The notes under the pieces are model-generated. The model made no database searches, was not told the origin of the DNA, and saw only the letters and a list, made by a program, of their open reading frames with translations. A DNA stretch of 64,000 nt from Saccharothrix saharensis (lineage in GTDB: Bacteria > Actinomycetota > Actinomycetes > Mycobacteriales > Pseudonocardiaceae): positions 1,984,001 through 2,048,000 of the forward strand of contig NZ_VFPP01000001.1 of NCBI RefSeq assembly GCF_006716745.1, written 5' to 3'. Position numbers and translations under genes: made by a program. Below, piece by piece: positions 16,783 through 25,668 of the stretch (position 1 is its first letter; the number at the start of each line of letters is the position of its first letter).

Positions 16783-17891
16783 CCGGGGTTCCCTTCGCCG
16801 AGGTGGTCCGCCGCCCACCGCAGTTCGGCGGCGATGCCCTCCGCGAGGTCGACGGCGTCCGAGCCGGGCAGGACGGTCCACGTGTAGGTCTCGACCTCGA
16901 CGTGCGGCGTGGCGTCGGCGGTGGCGCGGACCGCGCCCATCGCGGCCAGGAGCACGTCGGTGGTGGAGGTGAGCGGCGCGGACGGCTGGGCGTGCAGCGG
17001 CACGTGGAAGTGCACCCGCCACGGGTGTCCGGCCGGCAGGGACGTCAACGCTTCGGGCAGGTCGTCGGCCGCGAGCACGCCGTCCGGGGTGTTCTCCCGG
17101 ACCTGGTGCAGGTAGCGGGGTTCGGCGAACGCGGCGATGGCGTCCCGGCCCTCCGCCGAGCCGGGTTCGGCGACCTCCAGCGCCGCCGAGGCCTGCACCT
17201 TGACCACCGACAGCCCGGTCGCGTGGATCGACTTCACCGCCTCGACCGGGTCGGCGAAGGACACCGCGAGGTGGCAGGTGTCCAGGCACAGCCCGACGTG
17301 GTCGTGGTCGACCCGGTCCGCCAGCCACCCGACCGCGTCCGCCACGGTGTCCAGCACGCACCCCGGCTCCGGCTCCATCGCGAGCTTGATCGGTCGGCCG
17401 TGCCGGGACGCCTCGGCGCGCAGGAAGCCGGTCAGCTCGCCGAGCGCGGCTTGGGCCCGCGCGTCGTCCTCGCCGGTCCACGGCTCGCGCCAGGCCAGCG
17501 GCAACGTCGAGATGCTGCCGTGGTCCGCGGAGTCCGGCAGCAGGTCGGCCAGCACGGTGGCGCACTCCATCGTGTAGGCCAGGCGCCGGGGGTCGGTCCA
17601 CGTCGGCAGGTAGACCGCGTGCTTGACCACCTCGTCGTGGAACCCGCCGTACGGGAAGGCGTTGAGCGTGCTCACGGTCAGGCCCCGGGCCCGCAGCTCC
17701 CCCGCCAGGCCGCGCCGGGCCGCCGGGTCGTCGGCGAGTCCCCGCGCGACCGGTTCGGCCAGCCACAACCCGAGGGCGAGCTCGTCCACCCCCAGCCGTT
17801 CGCGGACCGGCACGGCGTAGCGGTCGAGCTGGGCGACGACGCCGGCGAGGTCCTCGGCCGGGTGCACGTTGGTGCAGTAGGCCGGGATCAC
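16779..17891 (-). CDS. EboE-like TIM-barrel protein
   Basis: 370 residues, GTG start that overlaps the preceding stop (GTGA). The xylose isomerase-like TIM barrel begins with YCTNVHPAEDL, typical of EboE proteins (metabolite traffic protein EboE). Further marks are STLNAFPYGGFH, KLAMEPEPGCVLDT, GLCLDTCHLAVSF and WRVHFHVPLH, with Glu/Asp/His residues in the positions that bind metal in this fold. It is predicted to be cytosolic. In cyanobacteria the ebo genes are needed for moving a scytonemin precursor to the periplasm; the actual reaction of EboE is not known. Coupling on both sides means it is made together with the phosphatase and the TatD-like protein. Confidence 0.83.
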   Translation of the reverse strand: MIPAYCTNVHPAEDLAGVVAQLDRYAVPVRERLGVDELALGLWLAEPVARGLADDPAARRGLAGELRARGLTVSTLNAFPYGGFHDEVVKHAVYLPTWTDPRRLAYTMECATVLADLLPDSADHGSISTLPLAWREPWTGEDDARAQAALGELTGFLRAEASRHGRPIKLAMEPEPGCVLDTVADAVGWLADRVDHDHVGLCLDTCHLAVSFADPVEAVKSIHATGLSVVKVQASAALEVAEPGSAEGRDAIAAFAEPRYLHQVRENTPDGVLAADDLPEALTSLPAGHPWRVHFHVPLHAQPSAPLTSTTDVLLAAMGAVRATADATPHVEVETYTWTVLPGSDAVDLAEGIAAELRWAADHLGEGNPG

Positions 17892-18736
17892 GAGCCACCG
17901 CGCAGGATCGAGTTGCCGGCGAACGTGCTCTCGGGCGCGGTGTCGTCCAGCATCAGCCGGCCGCTCTGCCCGTAGAACTCGACCGGGTTGCGCCACAGCA
18001 CGCGGTCCACGTCGTCGTCGTCGAACCCGGCCGCCAGCATGGCCAGCCCGGTCTTGTGCGTCTTGAGCGGGTCCGAGCGGCCCCAGTCGGCGGCGGAGTT
18101 GACCAGCACCCGGTCCGGGCCGTACTCGCGCAGCAGTGCCACCATGCGGGTCTCGTCCATCTTCGTGTCCGGGTAGATGGAGAAGCCCATCCAGCACCCG
18201 GAATCGGCCACGGCGCGCACGGTGGTCTCGTTCAGGTGGTCCACGAGCACGCGTTCGGGTGCCAGCCCGGACTCGCGGACGAGGTCGAGCGTGCGGGCGG
18301 TGCCGGCGGCCTTGTCCCGGTGCGGTGTGTGCACCAGGGCGGGCAGCTCGTGCCGCACGGCCAGCTCCAACTGCCGGGCGAACGCCTCGTCCTCCTCCGG
18401 CGTCATCGAGTCGAAGCCGATCTCGCCCACCGCCACCACGCCGTCCTTGGCCAGGTAACGCGGCAGCACGTCCAGCACGGGCGTGCAGCGGGGGTCGTTG
18501 GCCTCCTTGGGGTTGAGCGCGATGGTGCAGTGGTGCCGGATGCCGAACTGCGCCGCCCGGAACCTCTCCCAGCCGATCAGCGCGTCGAAGTAGTCGGTGA
18601 ACGACCCCACGTTCGTGCGCGGCTGGCCCAGCCAGAACGCGGGCTCGACCACCGCCCGCACGCCGGCCGCGCGCATCGCCTCGTAGTCGTCCGTGGTGCG
18701 GGAGGTCATGTGGATGTGCGGGTCGAAGATGCGCAT
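17888..18736 (-). CDS. EboB/TatD-like metal-dependent hydrolase
   Basis: 282 residues in the amidohydrolase TIM-barrel superfamily. The N-terminal HxH metal pair is in FDPHIHMTSR, followed by VVAVGEIGFDS, a His in LVHTPHRDKA, DHLNETT, and the late Asp in LVNSAADWGRSDPL. There is no secretion signal. The gene starts with ATG sharing one base with the TGA of the preceding gene and overlaps the EboE-like gene by GTGA. TatD-like EboB proteins are constant members of ebo clusters. The reaction is unknown. Confidence 0.82.
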   Translation of the reverse strand: MRIFDPHIHMTSRTTDDYEAMRAAGVRAVVEPAFWLGQPRTNVGSFTDYFDALIGWERFRAAQFGIRHHCTIALNPKEANDPRCTPVLDVLPRYLAKDGVVAVGEIGFDSMTPEEDEAFARQLELAVRHELPALVHTPHRDKAAGTARTLDLVRESGLAPERVLVDHLNETTVRAVADSGCWMGFSIYPDTKMDETRMVALLREYGPDRVLVNSAADWGRSDPLKTHKTGLAMLAAGFDDDDVDRVLWRNPVEFYGQSGRLMLDDTAPESTFAGNSILRGGS

Positions 18737-20148
18737 CAGCTCTCGCTCCTCAGCAGTTCGAGCGCGTCGTCGGGCACCGCGCGTCCGGCGGCCCGCCGTT
18801 CGTCGGCGTACGCGGCGACCATGCGCAGCAGCTCCGCGTCCGCCCGTCGGTCGAGGTCGGCCACGGCGTCGACGGGGATGCCCAGGAACAGGCACTTGAG
18901 CACGCCGTGCCGCCAGGTGTGCGCGTCGAGGTGCTCGGCGGCGAACGGCCCCAGCGCCGCCGCGACGAGCCTGGTGTCGTTGCTGCGCAACGCGTCCTTC
19001 ACCAGGTCCACACCGGTCCGGGGCACGGCGGCCCCGATGTCGGCGAGGGCGCGCAGGACGCCGCGCCGCTCGGCGTCGTCACCGTGGTGGTAGAGCGCGG
19101 ACAGCTCCTCGGCCACCGCGTCCGGCTCGACGACCGCGGCGAACGCGGCCAGCAGCCGCGCGCGGGCCCGGTCGTCCACGGTGCCGTGCACCACCCCGAG
19201 CGGGTCGGCCTCGGCTCGCACCGGCGTGCGCCCGACCGAACGGCCCACGGCGGGGAACAGGGTGCGGATGGCCGTCGGGTCGGACCGCACGGACCGCACG
19301 GCCTGTGCCAGCCACGGGTGGGGTAACGCCGCACGCAAAGCGCTCATCGCCCGGCGTGCCACGTCCGGTGCGGCGTGGCTGTGCCGGGGCAGTTCGACGG
19401 CGGCGAGGCCGGTGTAGCCGATCTCGTCCAGCGCGGCGAGCGTGGCGGGCAGGTCGAGCCGGCCCTCACCGAACTCCAGGTGCTCGTGCACGCCAGGCAG
19501 CATGTCGTCCAGCTGCACGTTGAGCAGCAGATCACCCGCGCGACGAATGCACGACGCCGCGTCCACCGGCTCGACCGCCACGCAGTGGCCCACGTCCAAC
19601 GTGACGCCCAAGAGGGCGGGCGACCCCAGCTCGTCGCGCAACCGCAGCGCCTGGTCCAAGCGCTCGACCAGCATGCCGGGCTCGGGCTCCAGCGCGAGCG
19701 GCACGCCGTGCCGGTCCGCGCCGTCCAGGACCGCCGTGACACCGGACCGCATCCGCTGCCACGCCTCGTCCTCGCCGACCCCGGGCGGCACGATGCCCGA
19801 CCAGAACGAGACGCAGTCGGCCCCGAGCCCGGCCGCGATCTCCAGCGCCCGCACCAGGAAGTCGACCCGGACCGGCTGGTCGTCGCTCACCAGCGTCGGG
19901 TGGTGCTTGTGGCGCGGGTCGAGCAGGTACCGCGCGCCGGTCTCCACCACGGTGCTCAGCCCGAGTTCGGCGAGCCGCGCGGCGACGCGGTCGACCTGCC
20001 GCCCGACGTCGGGGGCGAACGGGTCCAGGTGGTGGTGGTCGAGCGTCAGCGCCACCCCGGTGTAGCCGAGGTCGGCGATCACGGCGAGCGCGTCGTCCAG
20101 CCGGTGGTTGGCGAAGCCGTTGGTGCCGTACCCGAGGCGGAACGTCAT
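18736..20148 (-). CDS. Fusion of a sugar-phosphate isomerase-type TIM barrel with an EboA domain
   Basis: 470 residues. About 1-265 is a xylose isomerase-like/sugar phosphate isomerase-epimerase TIM barrel (RLGYGTNGFANHRLDDAL; VALTLDHHHLDPF; PLALEPEPGMLV; VTLDVGHCVAVEP; VQLDDMLPGVHEHLEFGEG; AAVELPRHSH). About 290-470 is an alpha-helical EboA domain (RARARLLAAFAAVVEPDAVAEELSALYHHGDDAERRGVL; VDLVKDALRSNDTRLVAAALGPFA; WRHGVLKCLFLGIPVDAV). EboA is normally a free-standing protein, and fusion to an isomerase-type barrel suggests the two act in one step. It overlaps the prenyltransferase gene by ATGA and its downstream neighbour by one base. Confidence 0.83.
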   Translation of the reverse strand: MTFRLGYGTNGFANHRLDDALAVIADLGYTGVALTLDHHHLDPFAPDVGRQVDRVAARLAELGLSTVVETGARYLLDPRHKHHPTLVSDDQPVRVDFLVRALEIAAGLGADCVSFWSGIVPPGVGEDEAWQRMRSGVTAVLDGADRHGVPLALEPEPGMLVERLDQALRLRDELGSPALLGVTLDVGHCVAVEPVDAASCIRRAGDLLLNVQLDDMLPGVHEHLEFGEGRLDLPATLAALDEIGYTGLAAVELPRHSHAAPDVARRAMSALRAALPHPWLAQAVRSVRSDPTAIRTLFPAVGRSVGRTPVRAEADPLGVVHGTVDDRARARLLAAFAAVVEPDAVAEELSALYHHGDDAERRGVLRALADIGAAVPRTGVDLVKDALRSNDTRLVAAALGPFAAEHLDAHTWRHGVLKCLFLGIPVDAVADLDRRADAELLRMVAAYADERRAAGRAVPDDALELLRSES

Positions 20149-20999
20149 GTCGGACCCACTTTCCGGCTCAACGCGCGGGCGAGGGGCAGGACGAGCGCGA
20201 CGGCGGCCGCGGCGGGCAGCGCACCGCTGCGGGCCAGCAGCGCGGACTGCAACGGCACCATGCCGTGGATGCCGGCCCTGGTCGCCGAGCGCACCGCGCC
20301 CGCACCGGGATCGCGCACGGCGGCGAGCTGCGCGCGTCCCACCGTGCCGGCGTACGCGGCGGCCCCCGCGAGCGCGCCCAGCCGGTGCCGCCAGGTCGGG
20401 ACCGGGCGGGTGATCGCGGACACCGCGGTCGCGGCCGTGCCGCCGAGCACGGCCTTGGCGGTGCCGGGCGACGCGCCGCGGACCTCGCCGCGCGACAGCA
20501 CCGTGACGCCGGCGGTGTGCGCGGCCATCGCGGCGGCGGCGGGCAGGGCGGTGCGGACCCGGTCCCGTCCCGCGCCCATCAGCACGTCGAGCGCACGGCA
20601 CGCCGCCATCGCGAGCGGTCCGGCCGGCGTGTCCTTCAGGACGGTGTCGTAGGACCACACCGCGACGGCGAGCGGCGCGGCGACGGCGAGCGCGTCCCGG
20701 CCGCCGGCGGCTGCGGCGAGACCCAGACCGGTCGCGCTGAGGGCGGCGGCGGCGGTGAGCGCGGCACGGGGGCGGACCCGGCCGGACGGTATCGGGCGCT
20801 CGGGGCGTTCCACCGCGTCCAGCTCGCGGTCGGCCCAGTCGTTGAGCGCCATGCCCGACCAGTACAGCGCGACCGACGCCAACGGCAGGAGCAAGCGCTT
20901 GCCGCGCAGCGGTGCGCCGGCGGCGGCGGCGCCGACGAGGGTGTCACCGAGCACGGTCAGCGCCGCCGGCGCGCGGACCAGCTCCGCGTACGCCCTCAC
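20145..20999 (-). CDS. UbiA-family prenyltransferase (EboC position)
   Basis: 284 residues with about eight hydrophobic segments. The first Asp-rich motif of UbiA enzymes is clear (LNDWADRELDAVERPERPIPSG), and a second acidic motif lies in YDTVLKDTPAG. It resembles the SCO3242-type actinobacterial family. UbiA enzymes transfer a polyprenyl chain to an acceptor in the membrane. Here the neighbouring inositol-phosphate synthase and the nearby polyprenyl synthetase suggest a prenylated cyclitol, which is inference. The start is GTG, overlapping the synthase stop by GTGA. Confidence 0.88.
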   Translation of the reverse strand: MRAYAELVRAPAALTVLGDTLVGAAAAGAPLRGKRLLLPLASVALYWSGMALNDWADRELDAVERPERPIPSGRVRPRAALTAAAALSATGLGLAAAAGGRDALAVAAPLAVAVWSYDTVLKDTPAGPLAMAACRALDVLMGAGRDRVRTALPAAAAMAAHTAGVTVLSRGEVRGASPGTAKAVLGGTAATAVSAITRPVPTWRHRLGALAGAAAYAGTVGRAQLAAVRDPGAGAVRSATRAGIHGMVPLQSALLARSGALPAAAAVALVLPLARALSRKVGPT

Positions 21000-22153
21000 G
21001 CCAGCTCCTGCGCCCAGCGGTACAGCTCCCGGGTCTGCTCGGCGAACCGGTGCTCGTCGCTGCCCAGCGGGTCCTTGAAGAAGAACGCCAGCGCGCCCAG
21101 CGGTCCCGTCCGGCCGGCCGCGTGGGCGGCGGCGACCAGTCGGGTCAGGTCGAGCACCAGCGGCGCGGCGAGCGCGGAGTCGATGCCCGTCCAGGTCAGC
21201 TGCAACGACATGGGCACGCCCAGGAATCCCTCGAACGACACGTGGTCCCAGGCGGTCTTGCGCTCGCCCAGGTCCGGCACGTTGTCGATGTGCAGCGGGG
21301 CGGTGACGTCCTTGCCCAGCAACGCGTCCAGGCCGCGCGCCTTCGACGCGATCTTGCTCTGCGCGTGCGCCGGGTCCTCCAGCGTCGCGCCGTCGCCACC
21401 GCCGAGCAGGTTGGTCCCCGACCAGGACCGCACCCGCAGCGCCCGCGCGCCGAACATCGGCGCGAGCACGGTCCGCAGCAGTGTCTCCCCCGTCTTGCCG
21501 TCCCGACCCGCGTACGGCAGCCGTTCCCGGCGCGCGAGCTCGTCCAGCGCGGGCAGCGCGATGCCGGTGGACGGGGTGAAGTCGACGAACGGGCAGCCCG
21601 CGCGCAGCGCCGCGTACGCGGCCACCGAGCTGGGCGGCAGCACCGCGCGCTCCGGGTCGGCCAGCGCCCGTTCCAGCGCCGCGAGGTCGTCGTGCTCGGC
21701 CACGTCCGGGGCCGGCGGTTCGGTCGAGGACACGTTGACCACGACGACCCGCGCCAGGCCGTGCCGCTCGCGGAACCCGGTGATGTCGGCGGCCAGCCGC
21801 CGGGCCGCGTCCGCCTGGCTGCCCCGGTGGGTGACGGGGTGGTAGCCGGCGCGGATCTCGCCGTCGACCGCGCGCAGCCCGCCCGCGACGGCCTCGACCA
21901 GCCGGTGCGGCAGCACTCCGCCGTCGGCCAACCGCTCGGCGCGCTCGGGCAGCGCCGTGCCGACCACGTCGTGCCCGCCGACGACCAGGTCGTCCCAGCC
22001 CGGCAGCGGCACGCCGGCCAGCTCCGGCAGTTCGGTGACGCACCCGGTCGGTGGCGCCAAGCCCCGTCGCAACGCGAGCAACCCGGTGATGGCCGTCGTC
22101 GCGACCGATCCGCGTGCGCCGATCAGCCACAGCCCGGTGGGTACGTCCGCCAT
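20996..22153 (-). CDS. myo-Inositol-1-phosphate synthase family protein
   Basis: 385 residues. It opens with an NAD-binding GLWLIGARGSVATT and has the core motifs of MIPS: VVVNVSSTEP, CPFVDFTPSTG, GRDGKTGETLLRTVLAPMF, SWSGTNLLGGGDG, SKIASKARGLDALLG and ALAFFFKDPLG. MIPS cyclises glucose 6-phosphate to 1L-myo-inositol 1-phosphate with bound NAD. This is the first gene of the six-gene operon, with a strong GAGGAGG ahead of ATG. Canonical ebo clusters have the 3-dehydroquinate synthase-like cyclase EboD; here the sugar-phosphate cyclase is of a different superfamily. It is probably a paralogue of the housekeeping enzyme that feeds mycothiol and phosphatidylinositol. Confidence 0.9.
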   Translation of the reverse strand: MADVPTGLWLIGARGSVATTAITGLLALRRGLAPPTGCVTELPELAGVPLPGWDDLVVGGHDVVGTALPERAERLADGGVLPHRLVEAVAGGLRAVDGEIRAGYHPVTHRGSQADAARRLAADITGFRERHGLARVVVVNVSSTEPPAPDVAEHDDLAALERALADPERAVLPPSSVAAYAALRAGCPFVDFTPSTGIALPALDELARRERLPYAGRDGKTGETLLRTVLAPMFGARALRVRSWSGTNLLGGGDGATLEDPAHAQSKIASKARGLDALLGKDVTAPLHIDNVPDLGERKTAWDHVSFEGFLGVPMSLQLTWTGIDSALAAPLVLDLTRLVAAAHAAGRTGPLGALAFFFKDPLGSDEHRFAEQTRELYRWAQELA

Positions 22154-22381
22154 TGGCCGCCCTCCTCAACCCGCTCGGTCGGTGGTGGCCGCGGGCGCGG
22201 AACGGCCGTGGCCGGCTTGATCACCTCGGGTGGCCGCGGCACGCCCCGTCACGCAAGGTGTTAGGCGCATCACAGCCATGTGGCGAACGCTAAGGGGGCT
22301 AATGGCGGGTGTCAATCAAAAGTCCGCAGGGTTTCGGCGGCCAGCAGCCAGATGTCCGGCTTCCTCTGGTTCAATTGTCCG

Positions 22382-23560
22382 GTGAACGCTGACGTCCCGC
22401 TCCTGGGCTCGGCTTCGGCCGGGGACCTGCTGCGGCTGCTGCGCGACGGCGTACCCCGGACGCGCAACGAACTCACCGCGGTGACGGGTCTGGCCCGGTC
22501 GACGGTGCGGGCCAGGCTGGACACGCTGCTGGACGCGGGCCTGGTCAGCGACGGCGGCAACGAGGCGTCGACCGGCGGTCGACCGGCCGGGCGGTTCGTG
22601 TTCAACGCCCGCGCCCGGGTCGTGCTGGCCGCCGAGGTGGGCGCGACCCACGCCACGGTCGCGATCACCGACCTGACCGGCGCGCCGCTGGCGGTGCGCC
22701 GCCTGGAGCAGGACATCGCCGACGGCCCGGACGCCGTGCTGGCCGGGCTGGTCGCCACCTGGCGGTCGCTGCTCACCGAGGCCGAACTCGACTCGGTGCG
22801 GCCCGCGGGCGTCGGCATCGGGCTGCCGGGACCGGTCGAGCACTCGACCGGACGGCCCAACAACCCGCCGATCATGCCCGGCTGGGACGGCTACGACGTG
22901 CCCGCGCGCGTCGGCGCGGAGTTCGGCGTGCCGGTCCTGGTCGACAACGAGGTCAACCTGATGGCGCTCGGCGAGCACCGGACGTGCTTCCCCGACGCCG
23001 AGCACCTCATCGTGGTCAAGGTCGCCACCGGCATCGGTTCGGGTTTCATCAGCAACGGGATGCTGCACCGCGGCGCGGTGGGCGCGGCCGGCGACCTCGG
23101 CCACATCCTGGCCCCGAACGCGGGCGACGTGCCGTGCCGGTGCGGGAACACCGGCTGCCTGGAGGCCGTCGCCGGCGGGCCGGCCATCGCGGCGTCCCTG
23201 CGCGCCGGCGGCATCGAGGCGCACACGAGCGCGGACGTCGTCGCGCTGGTCCGGGCGGGCAACCCCGAGGCGGGCAAGGCCGTGCGGGAGGCGGGCCGCA
23301 CGATCGGCGAGGTGCTCGCCACGTGCGTGAGCATGTTCAACCCCTCGCTGATCGTCGTGGGCGGCACGGTCGCGCTCGCCGGCGAGATGCTGCTCGCCGG
23401 CGTGCGGGAGGCGATCTACCGGCGTTCCCTGCCGCTGGCGACCGGGAAGCTGCGCATCGTGCCGTCCCAGGCGGGCGACGACGCCGGTGTCCTCGGCGCG
23501 GCGGCGATGGTGGTCGAGCACGTCCTGTCACCGGCCGTGGTGGACCGCGACCTGGCCTGA
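22382..23560 (+). CDS. ROK-family transcriptional regulator
   Basis: 392 residues from a GTG start. An N-terminal winged HTH (about 25-57: RNELTAVTGLARSTVRARL) precedes a ROK sugar-kinase-like domain. The Zn-binding motif CRCGNTGCLE (Cys252, Cys254, Cys259) and the conserved GDLGHI are intact. An acidic residue stands in the kinase-like site (LVDNEVNL), so some sugar binding is likely. It is divergent from the ebo-like operon and 47 bp ahead of the polyprenyl synthetase, so it may control both. The TCAATCAAAAGT sequence at about 22312 in the intergenic region resembles the CAAAAGT motifs found at 15254 and (complement) 25437. Confidence 0.87.
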   Translation: MNADVPLLGSASAGDLLRLLRDGVPRTRNELTAVTGLARSTVRARLDTLLDAGLVSDGGNEASTGGRPAGRFVFNARARVVLAAEVGATHATVAITDLTGAPLAVRRLEQDIADGPDAVLAGLVATWRSLLTEAELDSVRPAGVGIGLPGPVEHSTGRPNNPPIMPGWDGYDVPARVGAEFGVPVLVDNEVNLMALGEHRTCFPDAEHLIVVKVATGIGSGFISNGMLHRGAVGAAGDLGHILAPNAGDVPCRCGNTGCLEAVAGGPAIAASLRAGGIEAHTSADVVALVRAGNPEAGKAVREAGRTIGEVLATCVSMFNPSLIVVGGTVALAGEMLLAGVREAIYRRSLPLATGKLRIVPSQAGDDAGVLGAAAMVVEHVLSPAVVDRDLA

Positions 23561-23607
23561 TCCGGGCCGGTTCCCGACCGCGCCCGACCCACCGAGCTGG
23601 AGGTGCC

Positions 23608-24696
23608 GTGGTGTCACCCGACGCGGTCGACCGCGCCCGACCGGTGCGCGACGTGGTGGCGTGGAGTCGCGGTCTCGTGGAGCCGGCGCTCCGGGAGGCG
23701 GTCGACGCGCTGCCCGCTCCGCTGCGGCTCGTCGCCGGCTACCACCGGGGGTGGTGGGACGAGCGCGGCCACCGGACCGACGCGGCCGGCGGCAAGGCGA
23801 TCCGGCCGGCCCTCGCCCTCCTGGCCGCCGAGGCGGTCGGCGGCACGGCCGGCGCCGCCGTGCCCGCCGCGGCGGCGGTGGAACTGGTGCACGACTTCAC
23901 GTTGCTGCACGACGACGTCCTGGACGGCGACCGGACCCGGCGGCACCGTGCGGCGGCGTGGCACGTCTTCGGCCTGGACGCGGCGGTCCTGACGGGTGAC
24001 GCCCTGCTGGCGGCGGCGTTCGACGTGCTGGCCGCGAGCGGGCACCCGGCCGCGCTCACCGGTGTGCGGGTGCTGAACGCGGCGGTGCGGGATCTCGTGG
24101 AGGGCGAGCACGCCGATCTCGCGTTCGAGCGCCAGCCGGACGTCGGGGTGGCCGAGTGCGTGGCGATGGTGGAGCGCAAGACGGGCGGCCTGCTGGCGGG
24201 CGCGTGCGCGTTGGGCGCCTCGTTCGGCGGCGCGGAAGCCGTCGTGGTGGCGGGGCTGCGGGACTTCGGCCTCCGGTTGGGTGTGGCGTACCAGCACGTC
24301 GACGACCTGTTGGGGATCTGGGGCGAGCCGGGCCGGACCGGCAAGCCGGTGCACGCGGACCTGCGGGCCCGCAAGAAGTCGTTGCCGGTGGTGGCCGCGC
24401 TGACCTCCGACACGCCCGCCGGACGCGAGCTGGCGGCGTTGTACCGGAAGCACCCGATCCCGTCCGACGCGCGCCGGGCAGCCGACCCCGCGGAGCCGGA
24501 CCGGCTCGACCCGGCCGCCGACGCGGCCCGCGCCGCCGACCTGGTGGAGCGGGCCGGTGGCCGGGCGTGGAGCGAGCGGCAGGCCGAGTCGCTCCTGGCC
24601 GCGTCCCTGCGCCACCTGGGCTCGGTCGATCCCGTGCCGCGGGCCGCCGCCGAGCTGACCGCCCTGGCCCACGCGATCGTCCGCCGCGACCACTGA
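23608..24696 (+). CDS. Trans-polyprenyl diphosphate synthase
   Basis: 362 residues of the FPP/GGPP synthase fold. The first Asp-rich motif is LLHDDVLDGDRTRR, preceded by GGKAIRPALALLAAEA. The second region reads QHVDDLLGIWGEPGRTGKP, the DDxxG variant common in actinobacterial paralogues rather than DDxxD. The enzyme would condense isopentenyl diphosphate with an allylic starter; chain length cannot be read off. Two adjacent GTG codons (23608, 23611) follow GCTGGAGG, and I chose the first. Next to ROK and opposite the UbiA operon, it plausibly makes the prenyl donor for that prenyltransferase. Confidence 0.87.
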   Translation: MVSPDAVDRARPVRDVVAWSRGLVEPALREAVDALPAPLRLVAGYHRGWWDERGHRTDAAGGKAIRPALALLAAEAVGGTAGAAVPAAAAVELVHDFTLLHDDVLDGDRTRRHRAAAWHVFGLDAAVLTGDALLAAAFDVLAASGHPAALTGVRVLNAAVRDLVEGEHADLAFERQPDVGVAECVAMVERKTGGLLAGACALGASFGGAEAVVVAGLRDFGLRLGVAYQHVDDLLGIWGEPGRTGKPVHADLRARKKSLPVVAALTSDTPAGRELAALYRKHPIPSDARRAADPAEPDRLDPAADAARAADLVERAGGRAWSERQAESLLAASLRHLGSVDPVPRAAAELTALAHAIVRRDH

Positions 24697-24744
24697 CCGG
24701 CCGAGGGCGCGCCGCCGCCGGCACGCACGACGGGTGGCGCAGAA

Positions 24745-24954
24745 CCGGGGCGACGTACCGGTCCACCCCGTCGCGTGGGCCCGCTTCGACGCCGTGCGGC
24801 CGACCCCGTCGATGACGACCTCGTGCCGCACGCTGACCGGCCCCACGTCGTGGTCGTGCGCCCCCGGCACGGTGTCGAGCAGTTCCGCGACGGCGGTGAG
24901 GGCGTGGACCGGCGCGCGAGCGGGTACAGCGGTCGGCGCGACGATCCACCCCGG
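24745..24954 (-). pseudogene. Possible remnant of an unidentified gene
   Basis: On the minus strand, one frame after an in-frame TGA reads like real protein with G/C third positions (VHALTAVAELLDTVPG, HDHDVGPVSVRHEVVIDGVG, ATGWTGTSPRF) but has no ATG and turns into an Arg-rich run near 24745. I do not recognise the family. It may equally be a chance open frame. Confidence 0.25.
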
Positions 24955-25668
24955 TCACCGACAACGCGGCGGCCGGCAGGGGCATTCGCCTGTCCCATTC
25001 TTTCTCCTCGATCAATTCACGGTCCGACTTCTTGTCGACCGGCACGAGGTGTGCCGCGGCCGTGCGGCCGTGCGGATAGCCGAATGCGGGCGGCGACCAT
25101 CGGGGGAACCCGCATTCACCGCGGTCGGAGGAGCCCGCCGGCGCACGGCCTCCCGATCCGGGTGCCACCCGATCCCCCACCCCGCGGCGATGCGTGACCC
25201 GATGCCGCCCGCCCCGAAACCCCACCCTCCACCCGCACCGGAACATCTCCGCAGGTAGAACCAGCGCATCGGCTGGCACCCGAGCAGTGACGCCACCCGA
25301 CGCGAGCCGGCGAGGTTGCCCGGGGCGCAGAAGTCCGGTACGCGCGCACGCCCGCGACGGAACCGTTCCGGGACCGCCGGGATCGGCGTCGGAACCTGAC
25401 AAGGACTGTCCGGTGCGTTAGGCCGATCGGCCCTTCACTTTTGTCTGGACCATGCATAAGTTGCAGATGGATGTTGCGAAAGACTGCCGAACTTCGCTGA
25501 TCCACCGACCTGCCGACAACGACCTCCGACAGCCGTCCGCGCACTTGCGCGAGCGACGGCCCATTAAACGCGGGGAATCGGCGTTCCGCCCATTCCTGAA
25601 TACGCACGCGCCCTGTTCAGCCGGCGCGCCGCTTCCGGACCGCTGCCGTCGACCCCGGATGGAGAACG
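24955..25668. other. Long intergenic region without a convincing gene
   Basis: Only Pro/Arg-rich frames without family resemblance are open here. The 3' part (about 25430-25640) is clearly AT-richer and looks like a promoter/leader for the laccase gene. It contains the ACTTTTGT and CGAAAGACTG motifs described separately. Confidence 0.5.
25437..25486. promoter_or_regulatory. ACTTTTGT and CGAAAGACTG motif pair upstream of the laccase operon
   Basis: ACTTTTGT (25437-25444) and CGAAAGACTG (25477-25486) lie 180-230 bp before the laccase start. The same two sequences occur upstream of the PA14 dehydrogenase at 15216 and 15234. Both downstream loci encode ThuA/DUF1080/sorbosone-dehydrogenase modules, so a shared regulator is likely. 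Confidence 0.5.

Noticed and set aside
24734..25258. A plus-strand open frame of 174 codons in the intergenic region
   Set aside because: Ser/Arg/Pro-rich, ends in Pro repeats, no ribosome site and no resemblance to any family.
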